From NCBI RefSeq assembly GCF_010500965.1, contig NZ_QVMI01000001.1, forward strand, positions 370,442 to 434,441: a DNA stretch of 64,000 nt, in the 5' to 3' direction. The notes under the pieces were generated by a model, which saw nothing but the letters and a program-made list of their open reading frames with translations, was not told where the DNA came from and made no database searches. Made by a program: the position numbers and the translations under genes. Positions 46,993-55,838 of this stretch are shown in pieces (positions within the stretch are counted from its first letter, which is position 1; each line of letters opens with the position of its first letter). Source of the stretch: Bacteroides sp. 51. GTDB taxonomy: Bacteria; Bacteroidota; Bacteroidia; Bacteroidales; Bacteroidaceae.

Positions 46993-47010
46993 AATCTTCG
47001 AATGTACCAA

Positions 47011-48147
47011 TTACTTTAATTTGCGAATGAAAGCGCGACGGCGCTTATGTTGCTGTGTTTCAAAGTATTCCCACTGTGCCTGTACTTTTCCATTCTCTTC
47101 CAGTTCGGGGTTGCTTTCCGCAAAGATAAAACCTAATTTTTGATAAATCGGAATTAAATCGGAAAATAACAAAGCGTTAACACCTTTGTTCTGATACTCG
47201 GGTTTTACGGCAACGAGCAATAATTCGAGCATCTTGGCACGGCGCTTCATAAACAACGCTTTCAGTAAATAGAACCATCCGAAAGGGAATAATTTACCTT
47301 TTCCTTTTTGCAGGGCCTCGGCCAGGGATGGCATAGACAGCCCTACGGCTACCAATTTGTCTTCTGAATCTGTGACCAGTGTCACCATGCGTAAATCAAC
47401 AATCGGCAGGTATTTACTTACATATTGATCAATCTGTTTTTGCGAGAGAGGCGAGTAACCATAAAACTCTTTATAAGCTTCATTCATCAGTTCAAATATA
47501 GCCTGCCCACGTTCTGCCGCTATCTTTTTAGCTGAAGTGTACTTTTCAATCTTAAGATTATATTTCTTCTGAACAAGTTCGGATATGCGGCGATGTTTAT
47601 CGGGAATAGCATCGGGAATAAATATCTTATATTCAACCCAATCGGCATCCTTTTCATACCCAAGTTTCTCCATGTGTTCCGGATAATAAGGATAATTATA
47701 TATGGTTGCCATGGTACTTAACTGGTCAAATCCTTCGACCAACATGCCTTCCGCATCAAAATCGGTGAACCCCAGCGGACCCTGAATGTATTCCATTCCT
47801 TTGGCTTTTCCCCACTCTTCGACTGCATTCAGCAAGGCTGAGGAAACTTCCAGATCGTCAATAAAATCAATCCATCCAAAGCGGACTCCCTTCTTGTTCC
47901 AGACTTTGTTTACTTTGTGGTTAATGATTCCGGCTATACGGCCAACAATTTTGCCGTCTTTATAAGCCAGGAAATAATCTGCCTCACAGAATTCAAATGC
48001 TGCATTCTTTTCTTTAGAGAACGTTTCGACCATATCACTATACAAGTCGGGAACGGAGTATGGATTATCTTTGTAGAATTCGTAGTTGAATCGAATGAAT
48101 TGCTTAAGTTCTTTTTTAGTTGAGACCTTTTTAATGGTAATACTCAT
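47011..48147 (-). CDS. GNAT-like acyltransferase family protein
   Basis: A 378-residue cytoplasmic protein with an acetyltransferase look. The N-terminal half (FLAYKDGKIVGRIAGIINHK, about 62-81) resembles strands 2-4 of the GNAT fold. The C-terminal half has a second set: MVTLVTDSEDKLVAVGLSMPS and LELLLVAVKPEYQNKGVNALLFSDLI, the latter like the acetyl-CoA loop. Two tandem GNAT-like halves are therefore likely. Such proteins are common and conserved in Bacteroidetes but the substrate is unknown. It heads the operon with parE, coaD and the S41 protease, 18 bp before parE; a good -7 box lies upstream at 48169-48177. Confidence 0.75.
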   Translation of the reverse strand: MSITIKKVSTKKELKQFIRFNYEFYKDNPYSVPDLYSDMVETFSKEKNAAFEFCEADYFLAYKDGKIVGRIAGIINHKVNKVWNKKGVRFGWIDFIDDLEVSSALLNAVEEWGKAKGMEYIQGPLGFTDFDAEGMLVEGFDQLSTMATIYNYPYYPEHMEKLGYEKDADWVEYKIFIPDAIPDKHRRISELVQKKYNLKIEKYTSAKKIAAERGQAIFELMNEAYKEFYGYSPLSQKQIDQYVSKYLPIVDLRMVTLVTDSEDKLVAVGLSMPSLAEALQKGKGKLFPFGWFYLLKALFMKRRAKMLELLLVAVKPEYQNKGVNALLFSDLIPIYQKLGFIFAESNPELEENGKVQAQWEYFETQQHKRRRAFIRKLK

Positions 48148-48168
48148 GGCTTATTTATAAATTAGAAT

Positions 48169-48177
48169 GCAAAGATA
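48169..48177 (-). promoter_or_regulatory. -7 box of the GNAT-parE-coaD-S41 operon
   Basis: TATCTTTGC on the minus strand, 22 bases before the first start codon; matches TAnnTTTG. Confidence 0.6.
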
Positions 48178-48205
48178 GGAGATTCTTGCCAATTCTTGCT
48201 CATTC

Positions 48206-49165
48206 TCAACTGGCAAAAATCAATGCTACGGTATACGCTACGTAACACAGAATCATAACACTTCCTTCTATCCGGGTAATGGTGCGCTTTGCAAAAAACA
48301 ACCCGAAAACCCAAAGAAGTATGCCCGAAGCTACAAGAGCAAGTAAATCAAAATTAGTAATATCGCCCATGCGCATGGGGACAATAGAAGCGCTACATCC
48401 CAAGACAAAGAAGATATTAAAAAGGTTGCTTCCGATCACATTTCCAATCGCGATCTCGGGGTTCTTTTTAAGTGCCGCAACGATAGATGTTGCCAGTTCC
48501 GGCAGAGATGTTCCGCCGGCAACAAGGGTTAGCCCGATAATCGACTCGCTCACCCCCAGGCTACGGGCAATGCCTGTTGCACCTTCAACGAACCATTGAC
48601 CACCCAGAATCAATCCGGCTAAGCCTCCAACCATAAAAAGCACCGACTTCCAGACGGGAAGTATGCTGATTTCCTCTTCGCCGGAGCTTTCATTGTTTCC
48701 GTTGAATGCAATGGCAAACGTATATCCCAGGAAGATGATGAAGAAACAAAGCAGAATGAGTCCGTCGGTAGTACTCAGGATATTTTCCGGCGCTTTATCC
48801 AGAAGGACATCGTTTGCACAAACCAATAAAACGATAGAGGCCAGGATGCAGAGCGGAATTTCTTTTCGTAATGTATTCCGGGTAATTACAATAGGTGCAA
48901 ACAGGGCGGTACAACCTACAATCATCAAAGTATTGAAGATGTTGCTCCCCACCACATTACCAATGGCAATGTCCGAACTTCCTTTTAAGGCTGAAGACAC
49001 ACTTACGGTCAGCTCCGGTGCCGATGTTCCGAAAGCGACAATAGTCAGACCGATAACGATAGAGGGGATTTTGAAACGCTTCGCAGTTGATGCAGCGCCA
49101 TCAGTAAGTCCGTTGGCTCCAAGTAGTATGAGGACCAATCCTCCCAGCAACAATAATATATCCAT
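48206..49165 (-). CDS. Calcium/sodium antiporter (CaCA family, YrbG-like)
   Basis: A 319-residue inner membrane cation exchanger with about ten helices arranged as two inverted halves. Both alpha-repeats are intact: GLTIVAFGTSAPELTVS with GNVVGSNIFNTLMIVG in the first half, and GLTLVAGGTSLPELATS with GNVIGSNLFNIFFVLG in the second. The acidic PE and NxF residues form the ion sites. It probably exports Ca2+ in exchange for Na+ or H+. It is a single-gene unit, divergent from the MscS gene. Confidence 0.93.
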   Translation of the reverse strand: MDILLLLGGLVLILLGANGLTDGAASTAKRFKIPSIVIGLTIVAFGTSAPELTVSVSSALKGSSDIAIGNVVGSNIFNTLMIVGCTALFAPIVITRNTLRKEIPLCILASIVLLVCANDVLLDKAPENILSTTDGLILLCFFIIFLGYTFAIAFNGNNESSGEEEISILPVWKSVLFMVGGLAGLILGGQWFVEGATGIARSLGVSESIIGLTLVAGGTSLPELATSIVAALKKNPEIAIGNVIGSNLFNIFFVLGCSASIVPMRMGDITNFDLLALVASGILLWVFGLFFAKRTITRIEGSVMILCYVAYTVALIFAS

Positions 49166-49190
49166 ATCGATAGTATATATAAAGAATCGC

Positions 49191-49199
49191 GCAAAGATA
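49191..49199 (-). promoter_or_regulatory. -7 box of the antiporter gene
   Basis: TATCTTTGC on the minus strand, 25 bases before the antiporter start codon at 49165. Confidence 0.6.
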
Positions 49200-49233
49200 A
49201 TGATTCCAATGATGTTATTTCGAAAATATTATG

Positions 49234-49241
49234 TATGTTTG
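49234..49241 (+). promoter_or_regulatory. -7 box of the MscS gene
   Basis: TATGTTTG, matching TAnnTTTG, 49 bases before the start codon at 49291. Together with 49191-49199 it forms a divergent promoter pair. Confidence 0.55.
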
Positions 49242-49290
49242 ACAGATTTATTATATTAAACTGTGTAAACAAGTATTATCCGGAGTTTCT

Positions 49291-51108
49291 ATGTTTATGA
49301 GAAAAAGCGTATTACTCGCCACCCTGGCGTTTCTGTTTTTCTACAATAGCCATGCTAACGCACAATTAAGCAACATCATCAATGCCGTTACGGCAAATCG
49401 CGACAGCATACACCAAGATACACTTGCCGTATCTAAAGACTCAGTAAAAATCCTCGAGATGCAACAGGCTTTGGAGGAGGCCCGTATCAATGAGATGAAT
49501 TTGCGTATGGAAATGGAGCAGCTCCGTTTCGCTACGGTGATAACCGACTCGCTGAGAAAAGCCGAAAGTAAACAGCGGATTGATTCTTTACGGAGTATTA
49601 CCGTAGCAACTCCGGTAGTCGTAGAAGGAGATACATTATATTATATCTATTCCAGACGCGGGGGTGTCTCTCCAAGGGAAAGAGCCGCGAGTGTAACGAA
49701 GATGGTATTATCACTTGGGAAGCAATTCTCCCTGAATCCTGATTCTGTTTATATTGAAAGCACAGATATCACTACGGAATTAATGTATAAAGACAAGGTT
49801 ATCGCTTCCTTTACTGACCTTGATGGCTTATGGGAGAATACAACACGCGATGAACTGGCAAGCGAAAGGCGCCTCATTATTGTAAACAAACTATATGAAC
49901 TGCAAAAGGAATATGGATTGATGCAATTACTGAAAAGGGTATTCTTTTTTGTCCTGGTTATTGCTATACAAATACTACTTATTTGGGGAACAGTCTGGCT
50001 TTACAGACGGGGAAAGTTACAGATACTTCGTTTGAGAGATTCCAGATTAAAGGCTATTTCGATCCGTGATTATGAATTGTTTGATACACAAAAGCAGGTA
50101 CGTATTCTAACCTTTTTTGCTAATCTGGTAAAATACGTTCTTATTTTTATTCAGCTTATCTTCTCAATACCTATTATCTTTTCCATATTTCCGCAGACTG
50201 AAGATTTGGCTTACAAGATCTTCTCATATATATGGAATCCGATTAAGAAAATAGGGATCAGTGTTATTGATTATATTCCTAATTTATTCACGATTATAAT
50301 AATCTGGCTAGCTATCCGATATCTGGTTAAAGGTGTTGGTTATCTGGCTAATGAGATACAATCGGAGAAGTTAAAGATTAGCGGGTTTTATCCAGACTGG
50401 GCGCACCCAACCTATCAGATCGTACGCTTTCTTTTGTATGCGTTTATGATAGCTATGGTATACCAATACCTACCTGGTTCGGACTCGGGTATTTTCCAGG
50501 GGGTATCGGTATTTGTCGGGTTGATCGTATCGTTGGGGTCGAGTTCGGTGATCGGTAATATTATGGCGGGACTGGTGATTACTTATATGCGACCGTTCAA
50601 GATCGGCGACCGCATTAAGTTGAATGACACAGTGGGTAATGTAATGGAGAAAACGCCGTTTGTTACCCGCATTAAGACTCCGAAGAATGAGATTGTAACG
50701 ATACCGAATTCATTTATCATGTCTTCGCATACAGTGAACTATAGTTCGTCTGCTCGTGATTATGGGCTGATTATTCATTCGGAGGTGAGTTTTGGTTTCG
50801 AGATTCATTGGAAGATTGTACATGATTTGCTTATCGCGGCGGCATTAAAAACGCCTGGTGTTAGCGAAGAGCCTAAACCGTTTGTTCTGGAGACTTCGTT
50901 GCATGACTTCTATGTGATGTATCAGATCAATGCGTATATTAAGGATGCCAATAAACTGGCACAGATTTACTCTGATCTCCACCAGAATATTATGGATGGG
51001 GCAAATGAAGCGGGAATAGAGTTATTGTCGCCCCATTATTATGCAAAACGGGATGGTAGTGAGACTACGATTCCCAAGGAGTATCAGGAGAAGGAGATTA
51101 ATAAATAA
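49291..51108 (+). CDS. Mechanosensitive ion channel, MscS family
   Basis: A 605-residue membrane protein. A signal sequence (to about residue 25, SHANA) is followed by a periplasmic helical region (EMQQALEEARINEMNLRMEMEQ, likely coiled coil). Several membrane helices lie between about 208 and 425. The MscS core has the pore helix VGLIVSLGSSSVIGNIMAG, then the beta domain RPFKIGDRIKLNDTVGNVMEKTPFVTRIKTPKNEIVTIPNSF and a C-terminal cytoplasmic cage domain. It opens when membrane tension rises during osmotic downshift. The gene stands alone between divergent and convergent neighbours. Confidence 0.93.
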   Translation: MFMRKSVLLATLAFLFFYNSHANAQLSNIINAVTANRDSIHQDTLAVSKDSVKILEMQQALEEARINEMNLRMEMEQLRFATVITDSLRKAESKQRIDSLRSITVATPVVVEGDTLYYIYSRRGGVSPRERAASVTKMVLSLGKQFSLNPDSVYIESTDITTELMYKDKVIASFTDLDGLWENTTRDELASERRLIIVNKLYELQKEYGLMQLLKRVFFFVLVIAIQILLIWGTVWLYRRGKLQILRLRDSRLKAISIRDYELFDTQKQVRILTFFANLVKYVLIFIQLIFSIPIIFSIFPQTEDLAYKIFSYIWNPIKKIGISVIDYIPNLFTIIIIWLAIRYLVKGVGYLANEIQSEKLKISGFYPDWAHPTYQIVRFLLYAFMIAMVYQYLPGSDSGIFQGVSVFVGLIVSLGSSSVIGNIMAGLVITYMRPFKIGDRIKLNDTVGNVMEKTPFVTRIKTPKNEIVTIPNSFIMSSHTVNYSSSARDYGLIIHSEVSFGFEIHWKIVHDLLIAAALKTPGVSEEPKPFVLETSLHDFYVMYQINAYIKDANKLAQIYSDLHQNIMDGANEAGIELLSPHYYAKRDGSETTIPKEYQEKEINK

Positions 51109-51111
51109 TGA

Positions 51112-52275
51112 TTACCGCTTACATTTAATCAACACTTTCTTATCATCGTTCAGGGTCGTAGCGAAAAGGTAAACTTCTCCTCCGTCTTTTAGTTTTGTGC
51201 GTTTGCGCAGTTCGGCTACGGACATGGGGAAGTTGCGGACGGTTATATTGGCTTGGGATAACCCTGCTAGTAGTGTTTTATCTTTGACTGATCCGATAGC
51301 AAGAACTTCGAAGCAGCGGCCGGGAAAGTTTTCGACCTTTTGATCTGAGGTATAAAGGTGGCTGTTCCGATGGAGCTTTTTCAATCCGAAACGGGAGGCA
51401 ACTGCGCGGAATGCTCCGGCTTTCAGGATGGAAGCATTGGGTTCGTATAGGTAGGTTGCTACTTGATTGGTATATGGGGTAATTGCACTTGCTTCTTCAT
51501 TGTGGGTAAAGGCAAATGTCTGGGTGCCTTTATGGGTGAAATTGACGCAATGAATGGAGGCGTCTTTATCTGCGTTTTCTAGGATCAGCAATAGCTCTTT
51601 GCATTCGTTTTGCACGGAGATTACATGTACTTCGGTGGTGTGTTTTAAGGCGCGGAGTGCTAATGAGAGGTCGAGCATGGGGGAGAGCTTGATCATTACC
51701 CGGCTGGCTTTGCGGAGTAATAGTTCTTCTAATGCTTCTACATCGGGTTCGCAATCGGATATTAGTACGGTTTTGCCGCCGTGTTCATTGCGGCGGGCGG
51801 GGTCAATAAAGATGCAATCTACGGGGGAGGTTTCATTGAGTGCCTCAACGCTGTCTTTGTTTGAAACGATAATATGGTGAAGGCCGAGGAGATTGAAGTT
51901 GTGGGTGGCGATATGGCACAACTCTGTTTGGCGTTCGATATAGGTTGCGTATTTGAAGCCGGCGGACAGGAAGGCGCAATCAATGCCGAAGCCTCCGGTA
52001 AGGTCGATAAGGGTTTCGCCGCTGAAAAGGCTGGCTTTATATTGGGCGGTTAGCTCGGAGGAGCATTGTTCCAGAGATAGATGCACGGGGTAGATGATGC
52101 CTTCGGTTGCGTACCAGGAGGGGATTTTATGCTCGGCAGTTTGTCGCCCGGCAATTTGATTGATGATGAAGGGCATGTCCATCCCGGGGTACTTCTTTGC
52201 CTGAAGCGCCAGTGTACGAACATCATCGTGTTGATGATCGCGGATGAATTGGATTGTTTCGGGAGTGAATTGCAC
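51112..52275 (-). CDS. Class I SAM-dependent methyltransferase with PG_1098-type domain
   Basis: A 387-residue cytoplasmic protein. The N-terminal helical part (FIRDHQHDDVRTLALQA) leads to a Rossmann methyltransferase with ETLIDLTGGFGIDCAFLSA (motif I, near residue 90), IFIDPARR (motif IV-like, near 160) and a C-terminal ferredoxin-like domain containing LKKLHRNSHLYTSD and FPGRCFEVLAI. This architecture matches the Bacteroidetes family known from P. gingivalis PG_1098. The substrate is not known; an RNA methyltransferase role is suggested by the THUMP-like domain. It ends 3 bp from the convergent MscS gene. Confidence 0.85.
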   Translation of the reverse strand: MQFTPETIQFIRDHQHDDVRTLALQAKKYPGMDMPFIINQIAGRQTAEHKIPSWYATEGIIYPVHLSLEQCSSELTAQYKASLFSGETLIDLTGGFGIDCAFLSAGFKYATYIERQTELCHIATHNFNLLGLHHIIVSNKDSVEALNETSPVDCIFIDPARRNEHGGKTVLISDCEPDVEALEELLLRKASRVMIKLSPMLDLSLALRALKHTTEVHVISVQNECKELLLILENADKDASIHCVNFTHKGTQTFAFTHNEEASAITPYTNQVATYLYEPNASILKAGAFRAVASRFGLKKLHRNSHLYTSDQKVENFPGRCFEVLAIGSVKDKTLLAGLSQANITVRNFPMSVAELRKRTKLKDGGEVYLFATTLNDDKKVLIKCKR

Positions 52276-52281
52276 GAATAA

Positions 52282-52578
52282 TTACTCTATCAACAATGAG
52301 GTATGCGACATATCTCTAACAATAATGCCGTCGTCGAAGACTTCATACGCAAAGATCCAGTCTTTTTCAAATACCGCACATCTATAACCCATTACCCGCC
52401 ATCTTTTAAAACGACATAAGGGATAATCCGCCTCACCAGCAAGAGATAACAGAAAACCATCTATCCTATCGGTTCTCTTATGTGCAGCTTCTCTCGATAG
52501 TTTCAAATCCTCAATAAGGTAATCTCTTAAATCGACAACCTTATTCATAACAGTTTCAGAAACAAGAACCTCACGCAT
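52282..52578 (-). CDS. RelE/ParE-family toxin
   Basis: A 98-residue protein starting at MREVLVSETVMNKVVD. Length and composition fit a type II toxin of the RelE/ParE superfamily: helical hairpin with VDLRDYLIEDLKLSREAAHKR, then beta strands CRFKRWRVMGYRCAVFEKDWIFAYEVFDDGIIVRDMSH, where the last strand (IVRDMSHTS) fits the family end. It overlaps the upstream 68-residue protein by 8 bp, the usual antitoxin-toxin coupling. Whether it is an mRNA endonuclease (RelE) or a gyrase poison (ParE) is not clear. The longer in-frame N-terminus overlaps the antitoxin more and is rejected. Confidence 0.75.
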   Translation of the reverse strand: MREVLVSETVMNKVVDLRDYLIEDLKLSREAAHKRTDRIDGFLLSLAGEADYPLCRFKRWRVMGYRCAVFEKDWIFAYEVFDDGIIVRDMSHTSLLIE

Positions 52579-52777
52579 TTTTGTCGAAATATTCATCAAT
52601 CTGATGATGCAACTCACCAACAAAAGCACTTACCGGAACAGCATTACATTCTGCGGCAGCTTCGCGGAAACTTTTCTTTTTTTCCTCGACAACTGTAGCA
52701 TAGGGTAGCGTCTTGATATATTCAAGGAGCTGCTTTGCTTGTAGGTTATTGTTATCTTCAATAATGATTGTTGTCAT
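52571..52777 (-). CDS. Antitoxin of a RelE/ParE-type pair
   Basis: A 68-residue small protein starting at MTTIIIEDNNNLQAKQLLEYI. The first residues (TTIIIEDNN) form a short strand, followed by a helix, as in small Bacteroides antitoxins; the acidic tail HHQIDEYFDKNA would wrap the toxin. A -7 box at 52803-52810 gives a leader of about 20 bases if this start is used; the alternative ATG at 52792 would be almost leaderless. There is no obvious helix-turn-helix, so autoregulation would rely on the N-terminal strand. Confidence 0.7.
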   Translation of the reverse strand: MTTIIIEDNNNLQAKQLLEYIKTLPYATVVEEKKKSFREAAAECNAVPVSAFVGELHHQIDEYFDKNA

Positions 52778-52802
52778 AATCACTTTCGCCATTAGTCTTT
52801 CA

Positions 52803-52810
52803 CAAAGATA
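52803..52810 (-). promoter_or_regulatory. -7 box of the toxin-antitoxin operon
   Basis: TATCTTTG on the minus strand, 25 bases before the antitoxin start at 52777. Confidence 0.55.
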
Positions 52811-52878
52811 GAGAGAATAAATAAACTAAATGTATTTTCGGGGGTTAATTTACTGTAACAATAGCCAAGGGGCTTTCA

Positions 52879-53646
52879 CTATTCTATTAGTTTATAATTC
52901 CTTTTGGCTACTTCGCGGCTATACAGATTGAAGTGCCACCACTCGCTATGCAAGGCACGGAAGCCGGCGTTGCGCATAACTTCACGCAGGAGTTCACGGT
53001 TTTCTTTTTCTTGCTGGGTGATGATGCCATTCTTTACCAATTGGGCTTCGTTGGTGGTGTGCGCTTCAGGTCCCAGGTGATCGACTTCTGTACCCATAGG
53101 TAAAGGGATTCCGTCGGCATCAAGAATGCTGAGGTCTACTGCGAGGCCATAGTTGTGCAGGCCGCCGCCGCGGGCGGGGTTGGATACGTATATGTTCTTT
53201 GAGGTGCCTTTCACCAGGTTCCACATTTTTCGTTGAGCGGACATGGGACGGGTGGCATCGTATATGATCAGGGTGTAATCGGGGTGTTTTGCTTTCAGGA
53301 GCCGCTGGGCTTTCAGCAGGGCTTCTGCAGCTTCGGGGTGCAGATAGGCTTCTGTGAGGTCATCGTACATGATCTCGCCTACGAAGTTATTGGGGGTTGC
53401 ATAGAGTAGGGAGACGGCGATGGAAGGGTTCAGTTGGGATATGTCGACTAAACCGAGGGAGTCGAAGCGTGCCGCTGTCGCCGACAAGGTGGTGGGAGCC
53501 TCATCAGGCACCAAAACGCTAGATGCCTGCTCTTTGTCCGCATGGAAATCTGGCTGCGGCACCTTGCCGCTGCCGCCGCTACATGCCACCAGCAGCAAGG
53601 CAGGAAGCAGGAACAACCCGATATACTGTTTTATACCTCTATTCAA
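52879..53646 (-). CDS. M15 family D-Ala-D-Ala dipeptidase (VanX/DdpX-like) lipoprotein
   Basis: A 255-residue lipoprotein: lipobox LVAC (Cys22). The VanX-type zinc peptidase core has the fold-start LVDISQLNPSIAVSLLYATPNNF, YDATRP (substrate Arg), the zinc motif GLHNYGLAVDLSILD (SxHxxGxAxD) and EWWHFN with the catalytic Glu and third His ligand. It would cleave D-Ala-D-Ala or similar peptidoglycan fragments in the periplasm. Nothing suggests a vancomycin resistance cluster: no VanA/VanH ligase or reductase is nearby. The residues GGSGKVPQP after the lipid Cys are encoded by a REP-like hairpin (53556-53570). The start overlaps the stop of the DUF3352 gene by 4 bp, so the two are co-translated. 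Confidence 0.88.
   Translation of the reverse strand: MNRGIKQYIGLFLLPALLLVACSGGSGKVPQPDFHADKEQASSVLVPDEAPTTLSATAARFDSLGLVDISQLNPSIAVSLLYATPNNFVGEIMYDDLTEAYLHPEAAEALLKAQRLLKAKHPDYTLIIYDATRPMSAQRKMWNLVKGTSKNIYVSNPARGGGLHNYGLAVDLSILDADGIPLPMGTEVDHLGPEAHTTNEAQLVKNGIITQQEKENRELLREVMRNAGFRALHSEWWHFNLYSREVAKRNYKLIE
53556..53570. repeat. REP-like hairpin inside the dipeptidase gene
   Basis: GCGGCA-CCT-TGCCGC, the reverse complement of the hairpin at 69-85, placed in the linker just after the lipid cysteine, where sequence is probably tolerated. Confidence 0.5.
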
Positions 53647-55754
53647 AACTTCTCCTTTCTATCAAATTTGCCCTCGGCGGTATAATATTTCCATGTACCT
53701 TTGGGTTTGTTTTTGCTATATTTACCTCTCACCCTAAGCGTACCATCTTCATAATACTCGCGGTAACGCCCATGTCGGCGACCATCTTTCACTTCGGATT
53801 CGCTTTTCAATGCCCCATCGGGATGGAACTCGCGCAATACATTGCCTTCGAACTTCTCTACATAGAAGCGTTTCAACTCACTCATGAGTTCTTTTTCCGT
53901 CTCGGCGTCTTCGTTCATTGCTTTGTCTTCCTTGTCGATTTCGTCTTCCGGTACTTCGGCAACAAGCTCTTTTGCGTAAGGCTTGAAATCCATGATGTAA
54001 TGCAGGGAAACTTGTTGTTTGTTGCCAACAATCTGCATGGTCCAGTAAGGGAAGGAGTAAAGCACGTCCTGATTGGTTTGCATGTCCTTCCAGGTTTCGG
54101 CGCTCACCATCGTTTTCAATTGCGGGAAGAATTTATGGATATCGGTATAGACAAAGGCCGTGGAAGCGGAGTGGAAGTAAGAGTACGCGTTCTTGAATCC
54201 CGGATTGTTCTTCAGCAGGTTCTTTTGCTCGTAGTCTTCGATAAAGGAAAGCAGGCTTGAGGATTTGTTGCTGAACACCACATAATCGTCAATATACGTA
54301 TAGTAGGGTTTCTCGAACTTATCGAACAGTCCACCGAAGAAGAGGCGGAAGAAGCCTTTCATTTCGAGATATTTCACCTCAAAGTCTTTGTAGTTGGTGG
54401 TTTTGATCTTTATCGGAGTACGGTTTTTGACTTTCTTTTCGATGAAATCCATCTTCTCGTGGGCGTCTTTGATGCTTTTGGCCCGGATGGCGAGTATCAG
54501 TTCCGGTTCGCGCCCAAGCAGTCCCGGCTCGGATTGCGACATGGCGAATTCGCCGGACATCCAGCTCAGGAAGTGTTCTTCGAGGGAGATGCCGAACAGG
54601 CTTTCTATCTTCTTGCGGGAGCTTTGATAGGCGTCGTACGTTGTTTTATCGGTTGCGGAGAGGGTGTTTTCGAGCTCTTTCACGAAAGTCACCGGATCGT
54701 CGAAGCCGATGTTGGTATAGAAGGCCGTGCGGCCGGACATGATTTCGTGGGCTTTCATCCGGTGCTTGCCCGAGCTTAATAGGGCGGAGACGTAGGGGTC
54801 GGCCACTTCTTTACGCATGGTGTAGCCTTTGATCTCCATCTTATCGCGGTCGGTGTTGAAGAAGAGGCCGGCAAAGTCCATTGAGTTGCTGAACATGTCG
54901 ATGTACTCGTTGCGCCCGCCCAGGTAGATGGACATGAACTGTGGCAGGTTGGCGTAGTTGATGTAGAGCCTGACCAGCCCTTTGCCGGCAACGAGTTTCT
55001 CGGCTTCGATGAACGCGTGGTTAAGCCCGATCTTGGGGATTTTGCGGCAATCGATAGAGGCTTGCAGCAGTTGCGATTTGTAGGACATGACGAGGTGATT
55101 ATCCACAAAAGCCATATAAAGGATGTCGCGGGTTTCGGGGTCGCGCATTTCGTGGATGGTAACGCCGCCGTAGGCGCGTTGGGTAACTTCGCCTCCGGCT
55201 AGTTTCAGTACGGTTTCAATCTGGTCTTTGAGCATCTCCATTTTCGAGGCTTTTTGCATGTCGACCACCGCCAGGAAGTCCCACTCGGTGGTGCGCGTTT
55301 TGTGGAGGGAGATCAGCATATCGCGCTTGCCGACGAGCGAAAGCAGGGTTTTGTTACTTTGTATAATGGAGTCGACCGACTCGATGGTGGTCGTAATCTC
55401 GGCAATGGAGCGGGCTTGCTTCAGGGTTTGCCAGGTTTCGCTTTTGCTGAACCGTCGCCAATCGTTAACCGGGTCGGAGGTTTCGATGATAAACGCGGCG
55501 TCTTCGGGCACGAGGTAGATCTGCCGGATGTTGCGGTCGGGCGAGAACAGAACGTACACCGCGTTATATGCCATGTAGCCGGCAACGACCAATACAGCCG
55601 TCAACAAAACTCTTCTCACAAACTTCGGATTGAGTTTTCTTCTGGGCTTTCGCGGCGGCTCCGGGTGCTCATTCGTTTCGGGAATAGAGGGCTGTTCCTG
55701 GTTTACGGGAACTTGTTCGTGCTCTTGATCTTGTGTGTTAATCTGTTCATCCAT
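53643..55754 (-). CDS. DUF3352-like membrane protein with C-terminal YwqK/MORN-like repeats
   Basis: A 703-residue protein anchored by one N-terminal helix (about 49-70, VLLTAVLVVAGYMAYNAVYVL) after a Pro/Glu-rich cytoplasmic tail. The large periplasmic part (about 80-620) resembles DUF3352, with VPEDAAFIIETSDPVNDW at its start and YYTYIDDYVVFSN. The C-terminus (about 635-703) carries two to three repeats of the YwqK/MORN-type pattern: VLREFHPDGALKSESEVKDG, HGRYREYYEDGTLRVRGKY and KGTWKYYTAEGKFDRK. The role is unknown; a cell-envelope function is suggested by the overlap (4 bp) with the dipeptidase gene. The promoter box is at 55785-55792. Confidence 0.78.
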   Translation of the reverse strand: MDEQINTQDQEHEQVPVNQEQPSIPETNEHPEPPRKPRRKLNPKFVRRVLLTAVLVVAGYMAYNAVYVLFSPDRNIRQIYLVPEDAAFIIETSDPVNDWRRFSKSETWQTLKQARSIAEITTTIESVDSIIQSNKTLLSLVGKRDMLISLHKTRTTEWDFLAVVDMQKASKMEMLKDQIETVLKLAGGEVTQRAYGGVTIHEMRDPETRDILYMAFVDNHLVMSYKSQLLQASIDCRKIPKIGLNHAFIEAEKLVAGKGLVRLYINYANLPQFMSIYLGGRNEYIDMFSNSMDFAGLFFNTDRDKMEIKGYTMRKEVADPYVSALLSSGKHRMKAHEIMSGRTAFYTNIGFDDPVTFVKELENTLSATDKTTYDAYQSSRKKIESLFGISLEEHFLSWMSGEFAMSQSEPGLLGREPELILAIRAKSIKDAHEKMDFIEKKVKNRTPIKIKTTNYKDFEVKYLEMKGFFRLFFGGLFDKFEKPYYTYIDDYVVFSNKSSSLLSFIEDYEQKNLLKNNPGFKNAYSYFHSASTAFVYTDIHKFFPQLKTMVSAETWKDMQTNQDVLYSFPYWTMQIVGNKQQVSLHYIMDFKPYAKELVAEVPEDEIDKEDKAMNEDAETEKELMSELKRFYVEKFEGNVLREFHPDGALKSESEVKDGRRHGRYREYYEDGTLRVRGKYSKNKPKGTWKYYTAEGKFDRKEKF

Positions 55755-55784
55755 AACTCGTTCTTAATTAATTTGAATGCGGAA

Positions 55785-55792
55785 CAAAGGTA
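55785..55792 (-). promoter_or_regulatory. -7 box of the DUF3352-dipeptidase operon
   Basis: TACCTTTG on the minus strand, 31 bases before the start at 55754; matches TAnnTTTG. Confidence 0.6.
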
Positions 55793-55838
55793 CAAAAAAA
55801 GATATATCGGGCGGTGTGGCCGACGGGTAAAAATGATC

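Noticed and set aside
52879-53646. Vancomycin resistance gene (vanX)
   Set aside because: The fold and motifs are VanX-like, but no vanH, vanA or regulators are nearby and the protein is a lipoprotein; more likely a peptidoglycan-recycling dipeptidase.
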